Assembly: GCA_030618205.1 (NCBI GenBank)
Contig: JAUXDR010000038.1
Location: forward strand, 1-7,661
Source: Deltaproteobacteria bacterium
GTDB taxonomy: Bacteria; Desulfobacterota; Dissulfuribacteria; Dissulfuribacterales; UBA3076
DNA length: 7,661 nucleotides
Reading direction: 5' to 3'
In this document: piece by piece, positions 1 through 5,936 of the stretch
Layout: each line of letters starts with the position of its first letter
Numbering within the stretch: position 1 is the stretch's first letter
Translations under genes and position numbers: made by a program
The notes under the pieces: model-generated
What the model saw: only the letters and a program-made list of their open reading frames with translations
Database searches by the model: none
What the model was told of the DNA's origin: nothing

Positions 1-12
1 CAAGGAGAAACT

Positions 13-1032
13 ATGGCTTACGTTACAATGAAACAGTTGCTTGAAGCAGGTGTCCACTTCGGGCATCAGACCAGACGATGGAATCCCAAGATGAAGCCTT
101 ACATCTTCGGCGCCAGAAACGGAATCTATATTATAGATCTCCAGAAGACCGTAAAGCTTTTCAGGGTTGCCTATGAGTTTGTGGTAGAGACGGTTGCCCA
201 GGGAGGGATGTTACTTTTCGTTGGCACCAAGAAACAGGCCCAGGATTCCATAGTTGAGGAAGCCAATCGATGCGAAATGCCCTTTGTAAACAGCCGTTGG
301 TTGGGTGGGATGCTCACAAATTTCCAGACCATCCAGAAGGGTATTGATCGTCTGAAACGCCTTGAAGCCATGTTTGAAGACGGCACTATCGAGCGTTTTC
401 CCAAGAAAGAGATCCTTCGTATGGACAGGTTGCGCCAGAAGCTGGATCGCAACCTTGGTGGAATAAAGGATATGGGTTCGCTGCCCTCTGCTGTTTTCGT
501 TGTGGATTCAAGGATGGAGCAGATCGCAGTAAAGGAAGCCAACAAGCTCGGAATTCCGGTGGTTGCAATAGTCGATACCAACTGTGATCCTGACGGTATA
601 GATTACATTATTCCGGGAAACGATGATGCCATTCGGGCCATACGCCTTATTTCATCTTTAATGGCAAATGCCTCCATTGAGGGCAGGGAAAGGTTTGCCG
701 AGGCCCAGCAGGCAGCTACCGACAAAGAAATTGAAGAGGAAATGGCGGGCGATGATACGACAGGTGATGATACCACAGGTGAGGAGAAAGTAGCCGTTGC
801 TGAAGTTGCTGTCAGTGAGGTCGCAGCCGGTGAAGCTGCTGTTGTCAGTGAAGTCGCTGCCCCTGAAGTCGCTGCCTCTGAAGTCGCTGCCTCTGAAGTC
901 GCTACAGGCGAGGATGCTGTTTCTGAAGTCGCCGCCTCTGAAGTCGCCGCCTCCGAAGTCGCTGCAGGCGAGGAAAGTGGTTCTGAAGTCGCTGCAGGCG
1001 AGGAAGGTAGTTCTGAGGCAAGTGCCTCATAA
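13..1032 (+). CDS. rpsB: 30S ribosomal protein S2 with long repetitive C-terminal tail
   Basis: Small-subunit ribosomal protein S2, needed for 30S assembly and for bridging to S1 in relatives. The N-terminus carries the S2 signature ([20 protein letters not shown], then [14 protein letters not shown]), and further conserved blocks follow: [20 protein letters not shown], and [29 protein letters not shown] split across residues of about 180-215. The ordinary S2 core ends near residue 235. The protein is 339 residues, against about 230-260 for most S2 proteins. The surplus is an acidic Ala/Val/Glu/Ser tail encoded by 15- and 30-bp tandem repeats. The start is set by an AGGAG Shine-Dalgarno at 3-7, 5 nt upstream of the ATG. 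It heads the classic rpsB-tsf pair; any promoter lies left of the window. The core call is certain; the tail's function is unknown. Confidence 0.98.
   Translation: MAYVTMKQLLEAGVHFGHQTRRWNPKMKPYIFGARNGIYIIDLQKTVKLFRVAYEFVVETVAQGGMLLFVGTKKQAQDSIVEEANRCEMPFVNSRWLGGMLTNFQTIQKGIDRLKRLEAMFEDGTIERFPKKEILRMDRLRQKLDRNLGGIKDMGSLPSAVFVVDSRMEQIAVKEANKLGIPVVAIVDTNCDPDGIDYIIPGNDDAIRAIRLISSLMANASIEGRERFAEAQQAATDKEIEEEMAGDDTTGDDTTGEEKVAVAEVAVSEVAAGEAAVVSEVAAPEVAASEVAASEVATGEDAVSEVAASEVAASEVAAGEESGSEVAAGEEGSSEASAS
751..780 (+). repeat. Two-copy 15-bp in-frame repeat encoding GDDTT-type units in S2
   Basis: Two adjacent 15-bp copies, 751-765 and 766-780, differ at one base and encode DDTTG twice. They lie at the junction between the S2 core and its low-complexity tail. 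The unit has the same length as the main repeat downstream (15 bp), so copy-number change would keep the reading frame. Confidence 0.8.
802..1014 (+). repeat. 15/30-bp tandem repeat array encoding the S2 tail
   Basis: The best-conserved part, 850-1014, is built from units starting GAAGTCGCTGCC. There are three 15-bp units at 850-894, a 30-bp unit at 895-924, two 15-bp units at 925-954, and two 30-bp units at 955-1014. Weaker copies reach back to 802, including one 18-nt variant at 832-849. The encoded motif is SEVAA, with the long units adding GE plus a short Gly/Ser spacer. All units are multiples of 3, so slippage or recombination would change tail length without a frameshift. Both GCT and GCC alanine variants occur in adjacent blocks, which suggests block duplications rather than one recent expansion. 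Confidence 0.9.
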
Positions 1033-1109
1033 TAGCTTATAGCTAATAGCTGATGGGTGATAGCTCATTGGTTAAACAGGTATTCAGCAACCACGAACTA
1101 TGAGCTAAC
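1033..1109 (+). repeat. Inverted pair of heptamer arrays after rpsB
   Basis: Six consecutive 7-nt units run from 1033 to 1074 with consensus TAGCTNA; the fourth and sixth units are diverged. The array begins at the first base after the rpsB stop codon. From 1082 to 1109, four in-phase 7-nt units of the same style read on the opposite strand (for example GTTAGCT, CATAGTT). The two halves share an exact 8-bp inverted match, TAGCTCAT at 1061-1068 and ATGAGCTA at 1100-1107, so a weak long-loop stem is possible. The repeat family resembles the 7-mers at 7077-7104. Confidence 0.8.
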
Positions 1110-1208
1110 TTTCATGTGCAGGGGTGTTATACCCTACACGGCCACAAATCACTTTTTTCACGCCCTGCCCCGGCCCCAAAGACCAGGTTTTCAAAATCAG
1201 AATTAAAT

Positions 1209-1214
1209 TGGAGG
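1209..1214 (+). promoter_or_regulatory. Shine-Dalgarno that fixes the tsf start
   Basis: TGGAGG lies 9 nt before the ATG at 1224. An upstream in-frame ATG at 1116 would add 36 residues with no Shine-Dalgarno and no family resemblance, so this site decides for 1224. Confidence 0.85.
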
Positions 1215-1223
1215 ATTAATATA

Positions 1224-1829
1224 ATGACACAGGTTACTGCTGCAATGGTCAAAGAACTCAGGGAACGGACCAAGGCAGGTATGATGGATTGCAAGAAGGC
1301 CCTTCAGGAGTGCGATGGAGATATGGGGAAAAGCGTTGACTGGCTGCGTCAGAAGGGGCTTTCTGTTGCCGCCAAGAGGGCAGGGCGGTCAACTTCTGAA
1401 GGCGCTGTCCAGTGTTATATTCATGCCGGTAACAAGCTTGGTGTTATGGTTGAGGTCAATTGTGAGACGGATTTTGTGGCAAAGACAGATCAGTTTGTCC
1501 AGTTTGCCAGAGACGTGGCCATGCATATTGCAGCCATTAATCCTGTTTGCATAAAACGAGAGGATACTCCTCCGGAGCTTATAGAGAAGGAGAAGGACAT
1601 CTTGCGTAAACAGGCTGAGGAGTCCGGCAAGCCGGATAACATAATTGAAAAGATCATTAATGGTCGCATTGAAAAATTCTATAAGGAAGTGTGCCTGATC
1701 GAGCAGCCTTTCGTGAAGAACCCGGACATAACTATCCAGGATCTTTTAAATGAGCTGATTGCCAAGATGGGTGAGAATATCAGTGTCAGGCGCTTTGTGC
1801 GGTTCCAGGTCGGGGTGGAAGCGGAATAA
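1224..1829 (+). CDS. tsf: Elongation factor Ts (short form)
   Basis: Guanine-nucleotide exchange factor that releases GDP from EF-Tu during elongation; cytoplasmic. The N-terminal UBA-like domain is clear ([19 protein letters not shown], residues of about 9-27, then the WLRQKGL block). The EF-Tu contact motif TDFVA is at residues 82-86, within [16 protein letters not shown]. The C-terminal block includes [10 protein letters not shown] and a terminal [10 protein letters not shown]. At 201 residues it is of the short class, smaller than the E. coli protein of about 283, so one core subdomain copy is reduced; this is normal for several phyla. The ATG at 1224 has a good Shine-Dalgarno. The stop TAA shares one base with the pyrH ATG (TAATG), implying translational coupling. 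Confidence 0.97.
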   Translation: MTQVTAAMVKELRERTKAGMMDCKKALQECDGDMGKSVDWLRQKGLSVAAKRAGRSTSEGAVQCYIHAGNKLGVMVEVNCETDFVAKTDQFVQFARDVAMHIAAINPVCIKREDTPPELIEKEKDILRKQAEESGKPDNIIEKIINGRIEKFYKEVCLIEQPFVKNPDITIQDLLNELIAKMGENISVRRFVRFQVGVEAE

Positions 1830-2560
1830 TGGCTGAAACCACACAAGGATCACCGGGCTATAGTCGCATTTTGCTGAAGCTCAGCGGTGAGGCCTTGCTG
1901 GGGGATGTGCCTTATGGGATATCTCCCGCAGTCATGGATGTCCTTGCCCGTGAAATTGCTCAGGTCCATGGACTGGGTGTGGAGATTGGATTGGTTGTGG
2001 GAGGAGGAAATATCTTCAGGGGGATTGCCGGTTCTGCCCAGGGGATGGACAGGACAGCCGCCGATCAGATGGGCATGCTTGCCACGGTCATGAATTCCCT
2101 GGCCCTTCAGGATGCCTTAAACAGGCAAGGGGTCCAGGTGAGGGTGCTCTCAGCCATAGAGATAGGGCGAATTGCAGAGCCATTCATCAGGGGAAGAGCC
2201 CTTAATCATTTGATGAAGGGTAGGGTAGTCATATTTGCCGCAGGTACGGGAAATCCCTTCTTCACTACTGATACCGCAGCGGCCCTCAGGGCCCTTGAGA
2301 TAAATGCAGAAGTCCTTTTCAAGGCCACAAGGGTGGACGGCGTCTACGACAAGGACCCAAAGGCCGCCCCTGATGCGAAGAGGTATGATCGCCTGACCTA
2401 TCAGGATATTCTTGAAAAGGGTCTTAAGGTCATGGATGCTGCTGCCATATCTCTGGCCAAGGACGCAGGTCTTCCGGTAGTTGTGTTTAATATGCAGATT
2501 CCAGGCAATATAGAACGGGCCGTGAAAGGTGAAAAGGTTGGTACAATAGTTGGAGGCTGA
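1829..2560 (+). CDS. pyrH: UMP kinase (uridylate kinase)
   Basis: Phosphorylates UMP to UDP with ATP in pyrimidine nucleotide synthesis; a hexameric amino-acid-kinase-fold enzyme, usually GTP-activated and UTP-inhibited in Gram-negatives. Visible motifs are KLSGEAL (residues 17-23), the glycine-rich [10 protein letters not shown] (56-65), [16 protein letters not shown] (74-89), [16 protein letters not shown] (about 139-154), [14 protein letters not shown], and the C-terminal [14 protein letters not shown]. Length is 243 residues, normal apart from about 10 extra N-terminal residues. The start overlaps the tsf stop by one base. The last codons (2522-2556) recur as a diverged copy at 2603-2637 downstream of the stop, so the present C-terminus may not be the ancestral one. 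The reading frame stays open after the TGA stop to a TAA at 2666-2668. Confidence 0.97.
   Translation: MAETTQGSPGYSRILLKLSGEALLGDVPYGISPAVMDVLAREIAQVHGLGVEIGLVVGGGNIFRGIAGSAQGMDRTAADQMGMLATVMNSLALQDALNRQGVQVRVLSAIEIGRIAEPFIRGRALNHLMKGRVVIFAAGTGNPFFTTDTAAALRALEINAEVLFKATRVDGVYDKDPKAAPDAKRYDRLTYQDILEKGLKVMDAAAISLAKDAGLPVVVFNMQIPGNIERAVKGEKVGTIVGG
2522..2556 (+). repeat. Direct repeat copy 1: pyrH 3' end
   Basis: A 35-bp segment encoding [12 protein letters not shown] (partial last codon). It matches 2603-2637 at 32 of 35 positions. The offset between copies is 81 nt, exactly 27 codons, so both are in the same frame. It includes TTGGAGG at 2550-2556. Confidence 0.9.
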
Positions 2561-2569
2561 AAAGAGCAG

Positions 2570-2597
2570 GTAGAAGGTGGAAGGCTGAAGGCTGAAG
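2570..2597 (+). repeat. Heptamer array in the pyrH-frr gap
   Basis: Four adjacent 7-nt units at 2570-2576, 2577-2583, 2584-2590 and 2591-2597 have consensus G(C/T)(T/A/G)GAAG; the last two are identical (GCTGAAG). The array fills most of the 46 nt between the two copies of the pyrH end. Confidence 0.8.
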
Positions 2598-2602
2598 ACG
2601 CT

Positions 2603-2637
2603 GTAAAGGGTGAAAAGGTTGGTACACTAGTTGGAGG
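2603..2637 (+). repeat. Direct repeat copy 2: diverged duplicate of the pyrH 3' end
   Basis: Copy of 2522-2556 with three differences. Read in the pyrH frame, two are synonymous (GTG/GTA, AAA/AAG) and the third is conservative (ATA Ile to CTA Leu). Just upstream, the codons GAA-GAC-GCT parallel GAA-CGG-GCC of the gene, giving E-D-A against E-R-A, with another synonymous alanine change. The copy lies after the pyrH stop, so it is not normally translated, yet its pattern of change looks protein-constrained. It also contains the frr Shine-Dalgarno. Confidence 0.9.
2631..2637 (+). promoter_or_regulatory. frr Shine-Dalgarno located in the duplicated segment
   Basis: TTGGAGG, continuing as GGGG, ends 11 nt before the frr ATG at 2649. 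It is the only good ribosome binding site for frr and corresponds to the TTGGAGG within the pyrH codons at 2550-2556. This suggests that frr was once initiated from a site inside the end of pyrH. Confidence 0.75.
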
Positions 2638-2648
2638 GGTGACTGAAA

Positions 2649-3206
2649 ATGAAAAAAACAGTGATTAAAGAGGCGAGCGGTAAGATGGACAAGGCTATTG
2701 GTGCCTTTGAACGGGACCTTTCTCGTGTACGAACCGGAAGGGCTTCTGCTGCCTTACTGGAAGGGATTAATGTCGATTACTATGGAACTTTTATGCCCCT
2801 TAATCAGGTGGCTTCTGTTGCCATACCGGAGAGCCGCCTTTTGTCCATACAGCCCTGGGATATCAAGATCCTGGCAGATATTGAAAAGGCCATTCTTAAG
2901 TCCGACCTTGGTCTTACTCCCAGCAATGACGGCAAGATCATCAGGGTGAATGTGCCACCCTTGACAGAGGAACGCAGAAAGGAATTGTTCAAACTGGTAA
3001 AAAAGATGGCTGAAGACTGCAGGGTGGCAATACGGAATGTGCGAAGGGAGGCCATTGAACGTCTGAAGGGCTGGAAAAAAGCCAAGGAGATCTCAGAAGA
3101 TGATCTCTTCAAGCTCCAGGATGAGGTCCAGAAGGTAACTGACGATCATATCAAGAAGGTAGAAGGGATTATTGCCGATAAGGAGAAAGAGATACTGGAG
3201 TTTTGA
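2649..3206 (+). CDS. frr: Ribosome recycling factor
   Basis: With EF-G, splits the post-termination ribosome into subunits. The 185-residue length is exactly typical for RRF. It begins with helix I of the three-helix bundle, containing the RTGRAS block (about residues 28-33) within FERDLSRVRTGRASAALL. The beta/alpha/beta domain II follows (YYGTFMPLNQVASVAIPE, LLSIQPWD), then the conserved IRVNVPPLTEERRKELFK and the AIRNVRREA arginine patch on helix III. It ends with KLQDEVQKVTDDHIKKV and IADKEKEI. The ATG is supported by GGAGG 11 nt upstream. The gene ends in TGA directly before uppS. All key residues that I can recognise are intact. Confidence 0.98.
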   Translation: MKKTVIKEASGKMDKAIGAFERDLSRVRTGRASAALLEGINVDYYGTFMPLNQVASVAIPESRLLSIQPWDIKILADIEKAILKSDLGLTPSNDGKIIRVNVPPLTEERRKELFKLVKKMAEDCRVAIRNVRREAIERLKGWKKAKEISEDDLFKLQDEVQKVTDDHIKKVEGIIADKEKEILEF

Positions 3207-3214
3207 TAAAAAGT

Positions 3215-3973
3215 ATGGCCAAGCCTTCAGACCTCATTCGGCTGCCAAGACACGTTGCCATCATTATGGACGGTAACGGCAGGTGGGCCAGGCGTCGAGC
3301 ATTCCCCAGGATCATGGGCCACAGGCAGGGGGTAAAGGCCGTACGTTCTACAGTCCGTCTATGTAGAGAGTTAAAGATACCGGTTTTGACCTTGTATGCA
3401 TTTTCACAGGAAAACTGGGGTCGTCCCAGGGCAGAGGTGAGTGCCTTAATGGACCTCCTGTATGATTATCTGAAGAGCGAGCTTGATGAGATGCTCGGGA
3501 ATCAGATTTCGCTTCGGGCCATTGGACAAATCGAACGCCTTCCTGAACGGGTCAGGACCTGTCTTCTGGACACCATTGAGAGGACTTCTTCCAATACTGC
3601 TATGATTCTTAACCTCGCCTTGAGCTATGGAGGCAGGGCAGAGATAGTAGGGGCAGTCAGACGTCTTGCGCACAAATGTCTTTCAGGAACCCTGAACCCT
3701 GAAGATATAGACGAAGCCATGTTCGCTTCAAACCTTGATACAGCCGGGCTTCCTGATCCTGATCTTCTTATTCGCACAAGCGGAGAAAACAGGCTCAGCA
3801 ACTTTCTCCTTTTTCAGACAGCATACTCAGAGTTCTATATCACTCCTGCTCTCTGGCCGGATTTTGACAAAGAGGAGCTTTTGAAGGCCCTTTTCGAGTA
3901 TCAGAAAAGAGAACGTCGTTTTGGGTTGACTAACGAACAGCATTCCGAATCATGCATCGCCAAAGGCTTTTAA
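3215..3973 (+). CDS. uppS: Undecaprenyl diphosphate synthase (cis-prenyltransferase)
   Basis: Condenses farnesyl-PP with isopentenyl-PP units in cis to make the C55 carrier for peptidoglycan and O-antigen; works at the membrane face in the cytoplasm. Motifs: HVAIIMDGNGRWARRR with catalytic Asp at residue 19 (counted from 3215), GHRQGVKAVR, LTLYAFSQENWGRP, LNLALSYGGRAEIV, and the C-terminal LIRTSGENRLSNFLLFQ, AYSEFY, LWPDF and RERRFG. The length from ATG 3215 is 252 residues, matching the family. A TTG at 3203, overlapping the frr stop, would add four residues. The nearest Shine-Dalgarno (GGAG, 3197-3200) is 14 nt from the ATG and too close to the TTG, so the start is less certain and coupling to frr is likely. 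About 15 residues after RRFG are encoded over the start of cdsA. Confidence 0.95.
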   Translation: MAKPSDLIRLPRHVAIIMDGNGRWARRRAFPRIMGHRQGVKAVRSTVRLCRELKIPVLTLYAFSQENWGRPRAEVSALMDLLYDYLKSELDEMLGNQISLRAIGQIERLPERVRTCLLDTIERTSSNTAMILNLALSYGGRAEIVGAVRRLAHKCLSGTLNPEDIDEAMFASNLDTAGLPDPDLLIRTSGENRLSNFLLFQTAYSEFYITPALWPDFDKEELLKALFEYQKRERRFGLTNEQHSESCIAKGF

Positions 3974-4770
3974 CTGCGGCGGCCCTGGGCCCTTTAATCT
4001 TCATAGTGCTCTGGTGGGGCGGGAGAAAGCCTTTCGACCTGTTGCTCTTAGGAGCAACAGCTTTTTGTTTGTACGAGTATTTTACAATTTGTTTTCCAGG
4101 GCGTGGGGTAATACAGTGCTTTGGGGTTACGCTCGGACTGTTTCCCTTGTTTTCCGTCTTGTTGTGGGGCAATCCCGAATTTATAGTTCCTGCTGTTTAC
4201 ATGGCCTTGCTTGGAAGTGCCATACTGTTTCTTGTTTCATACAGCAGGTGGTCCAATGTTACATGGAACTGGGCAACATTTTTCATGGGGATAGCTTATG
4301 TAGGTGTATGCGCGGCCCATTTAGGGCTCTTGCGTTACCTGCCCATGGGGAAGGAGTGGGTCCTATTTCTTCTGGTAACGGTCTTTTGTGGTGATGCCGG
4401 GGCCTATTATGTAGGCAAAGGTATTGGAAGACACAAGTTATGCCCCAATGTGAGCAAGGGAAAGACAGTTGAGGGAGCTGCAGGAGGGCTGGTTTTAAAT
4501 GCCATAGCGGCCTTTTTTCTGTGGTTTGTGCTCTTAGAGGAAATTGACCCAAGGGTTTTGGTGCCCCTGGCGCTGGTCATCGGAGTAGTCGGTCAGGTGG
4601 GGGACCTGGTCGAATCAATGGTCAAACGTTCTGCTGGTGTCAAAGATTCAGGTAGCATACTCCCCGGGCATGGAGGTATCTTAGACAGGGTAGATGCGGT
4701 GCTGTTGGCATCTCCTTTCCTGTATTGGATCCTGTCCTTGTGCAGGATAGAAGGGGTTTTGATCAGATGA
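3952..4770 (+). CDS. cdsA: Phosphatidate cytidylyltransferase (CDP-diglyceride synthase)
   Basis: Integral membrane enzyme making CDP-diacylglycerol from phosphatidic acid and CTP, the branch point of phospholipid synthesis. The family signature is complete: SMVKRSAGVKDSGS at residues 222-235 and LPGHGGILDRVD at 237-248, with the paired metal-site acids D245 and D248. Upstream are several hydrophobic segments (for example about 10-20, 27-45, 58-72, 75-95, 105-120, 140-155) and the conserved CGDAGAYYVGKGIGRHKL and SKGKTVEGAAGG blocks. The 272-residue length is typical. The start MHRQRLLTAA matches how family members begin. It overlaps the uppS end by 22 nt and has no clear Shine-Dalgarno, so translation probably depends on ribosomes finishing uppS. 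A terminator-shaped hairpin lies about 90 nt into the gene. Confidence 0.95.
   Translation: MHRQRLLTAAALGPLIFIVLWWGGRKPFDLLLLGATAFCLYEYFTICFPGRGVIQCFGVTLGLFPLFSVLLWGNPEFIVPAVYMALLGSAILFLVSYSRWSNVTWNWATFFMGIAYVGVCAAHLGLLRYLPMGKEWVLFLLVTVFCGDAGAYYVGKGIGRHKLCPNVSKGKTVEGAAGGLVLNAIAAFFLWFVLLEEIDPRVLVPLALVIGVVGQVGDLVESMVKRSAGVKDSGSILPGHGGILDRVDAVLLASPFLYWILSLCRIEGVLIR
4039..4069 (+). terminator. Terminator-like hairpin inside cdsA
   Basis: A perfect 9-bp stem (CTGTTGCTC at 4039-4047 with GAGCAACAG at 4052-4060) closes a TTAG tetraloop and is followed after one base by TTTTTGTTTG. This is the shape of an intrinsic terminator, although it encodes a hydrophobic stretch of CdsA (DLLLLGATAFCL). The stem has 5 G-C pairs out of 9, so strength is moderate. 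Translating ribosomes would normally disrupt it. It could cause polarity when cdsA translation fails. Function is inferred only. Confidence 0.4.
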
Positions 4771-5936
4771 AAGAAACCAGGCGCATATCTTTGTTGGGAT
4801 CTACCGGATCCATCGGGACAAAAGTCCTTGATGTTGTAAGACGCTCCAAAGGGCGGTTTTCAGTGAATGGCCTTGCTGCCGGAGAAAACGTCGAACTTCT
4901 TGCAGAGCAGATAAGGCAATTCAGGCCTGAGATCGTATCAGTAATGACTGCCGAGCTTGCTGATCAAGTCAGATCTATGACCGGACTTGCCGACACCAGG
5001 GTCCTTTACGGCAAGGAAGGATATATAGAAGTTGCAACTGTTGATGATGCAGACCTTGTTGTATCAGCCATGGTAGGTGCAGCAGGGCTGATACCAACCC
5101 TTGCCGCTCTTGAGGCAGGGAAAGATGTTGCCCTTGCCAACAAGGAATCCCTTGTGACTGCCGGCCCCCTGGTAACGTCTGTTGCAAGTGAAAAGGGGGC
5201 TGCCTTAATACCTATAGACAGCGAGCATTCTGCAATCTTCCAGTGTCTTAGAGGACATCGCAAGGAAGACGTCAGGCGCATAGTGCTCACTGCGTCCGGT
5301 GGTCCATTCAAGGACCGGAATAAGGACGAGCTTGTCAAGGTGACACCGGAGGAGGCTGTAAGACACCCCAAATGGTCCATGGGGGCAAAAATATCGGTTG
5401 ATTCAGCTACCTTGATGAACAAGGGGCTTGAGGTGATAGAGGCCCGCTGGCTTTTTGATATTTCTGTGGATCGTATAGACGTGGTGGTTCATCCTCAAAG
5501 CATTGTACACTCCATGGTGGAATTCATGGATGGCTCTGTATTGGCGCAGATGGGAATTCCGGACATGAGGGTGCCGATAGCCTATGCCCTGGCGTGGCCC
5601 GGGCGTCTGGAGCTGGATCTTCCAAGTCTTGACCTGATTGAGTCAGGTTCTCTTAGCTTTGAGATGCCACATTTGGAGAAATTTCCATGCCTTGGATTGG
5701 CTTACGATGCGGCAAGGAAGGGAGGGACTGCTACCACGGCCCTCAATGCGGCAAACGAAGTGGCCGTAGAGGCATTTCTTCAGGGACGCATGAGTTTTAC
5801 GGCAATACAGGAAGTAGTTCGAGAAGTGATCGAAGCCTTTCCTGTTGAGGAAATCAGAGATCTTGATGACGTGCTAAAGGCAGATGCCCTGGCACGACTG
5901 AGAGCCGAAGGGATTATACTGGAGAAATCGAAATGA
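4767..5936 (+). CDS. dxr: 1-deoxy-D-xylulose 5-phosphate reductoisomerase
   Basis: Converts DXP to 2-C-methylerythritol 4-phosphate with NADPH and a divalent metal, the committed step of the MEP isoprenoid pathway that ultimately feeds UppS. The N-terminal NADPH-binding motif GSTGSIG is at residues 11-17. LANKESLVTAG follows, then metal ligands D151 and E153 in PIDSEHSAIFQ and E222 in NKGLEVIEA (N218, K219). ASGGPF, HPKWSMGAKISVDSATL, HPQSIVHSMVEF and the C-terminal LNAANEVAVEAFL are all present, so the active site is complete. The length is 389 residues, as usual. The ATG at 4767 overlaps the cdsA stop as ATGA and has AAGGGG at 4751-4756 ahead; an upstream in-frame ATG at 4725 would sit deep in cdsA and before the conserved start, so it is rejected. 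Confidence 0.98.
   Translation: MKETRRISLLGSTGSIGTKVLDVVRRSKGRFSVNGLAAGENVELLAEQIRQFRPEIVSVMTAELADQVRSMTGLADTRVLYGKEGYIEVATVDDADLVVSAMVGAAGLIPTLAALEAGKDVALANKESLVTAGPLVTSVASEKGAALIPIDSEHSAIFQCLRGHRKEDVRRIVLTASGGPFKDRNKDELVKVTPEEAVRHPKWSMGAKISVDSATLMNKGLEVIEARWLFDISVDRIDVVVHPQSIVHSMVEFMDGSVLAQMGIPDMRVPIAYALAWPGRLELDLPSLDLIESGSLSFEMPHLEKFPCLGLAYDAARKGGTATTALNAANEVAVEAFLQGRMSFTAIQEVVREVIEAFPVEEIRDLDDVLKADALARLRAEGIILEKSK

Larger units (their letters stand above)
1033..1223 (+). other. rpsB-tsf intergenic region
   Basis: A 191-nt gap. Its left half (1033-1109) is a heptamer repeat, described separately. The right half (1110-1223) holds no gene I can support. It has a weak imperfect inverted repeat (GCAGGG at 1118-1123 with CCCTGC at 1163-1168, extendable by 3 bp past a bulged base), a T6 run at 1153-1158 not preceded by a good stem, and the tsf Shine-Dalgarno at 1210-1214. 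I see no convincing promoter or terminator. In many bacteria this gap regulates the EF-Ts to S2 ratio, but nothing here shows that directly. Confidence 0.6.

Noticed and set aside
797..1042. Open frame of Lys/Ser/Leu/Pro repeats overlapping the rpsB tail
   Set aside because: It is the shifted frame of the 15-bp repeat, which keeps all frames free of stops; it has no initiation site and no independent signal.
1118..1168. Inverted repeat in the rpsB-tsf gap as an attenuator
   Set aside because: The stem is short and bulged, the loop is over 30 nt, and the T6 run lies inside the loop instead of after the stem.
1116..1223. N-terminal extension of EF-Ts from an ATG at 1116
   Set aside because: The added 36 residues have no resemblance to EF-Ts, there is no Shine-Dalgarno before 1116, and the ATG at 1224 has TGGAGG at 9 nt and begins at the conserved domain.
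1220..1225. TATAAT as a -10 promoter element before tsf
   Set aside because: It overlaps the tsf start codon and no -35 element sits at the right distance; a transcript from it would lack the Shine-Dalgarno.
4729..4748. Hairpin ATCCTG / CAGGAT before the dxr Shine-Dalgarno as a regulatory element
   Set aside because: Only 6 bp with an 8-nt loop inside cdsA; it does not cover the AAGGGG site and is within chance expectation.
4725..4766. Longer dxr start at 4725
   Set aside because: It would add 14 residues coded over the cdsA C-terminus; the ATG at 4767 has a proper Shine-Dalgarno, gives an ATGA overlap and matches the family start.
5006..5422. Minus-strand open frame of 138 codons within dxr
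   Set aside because: It is antisense to highly conserved dxr codons, with no start signal and no recognisable protein family.
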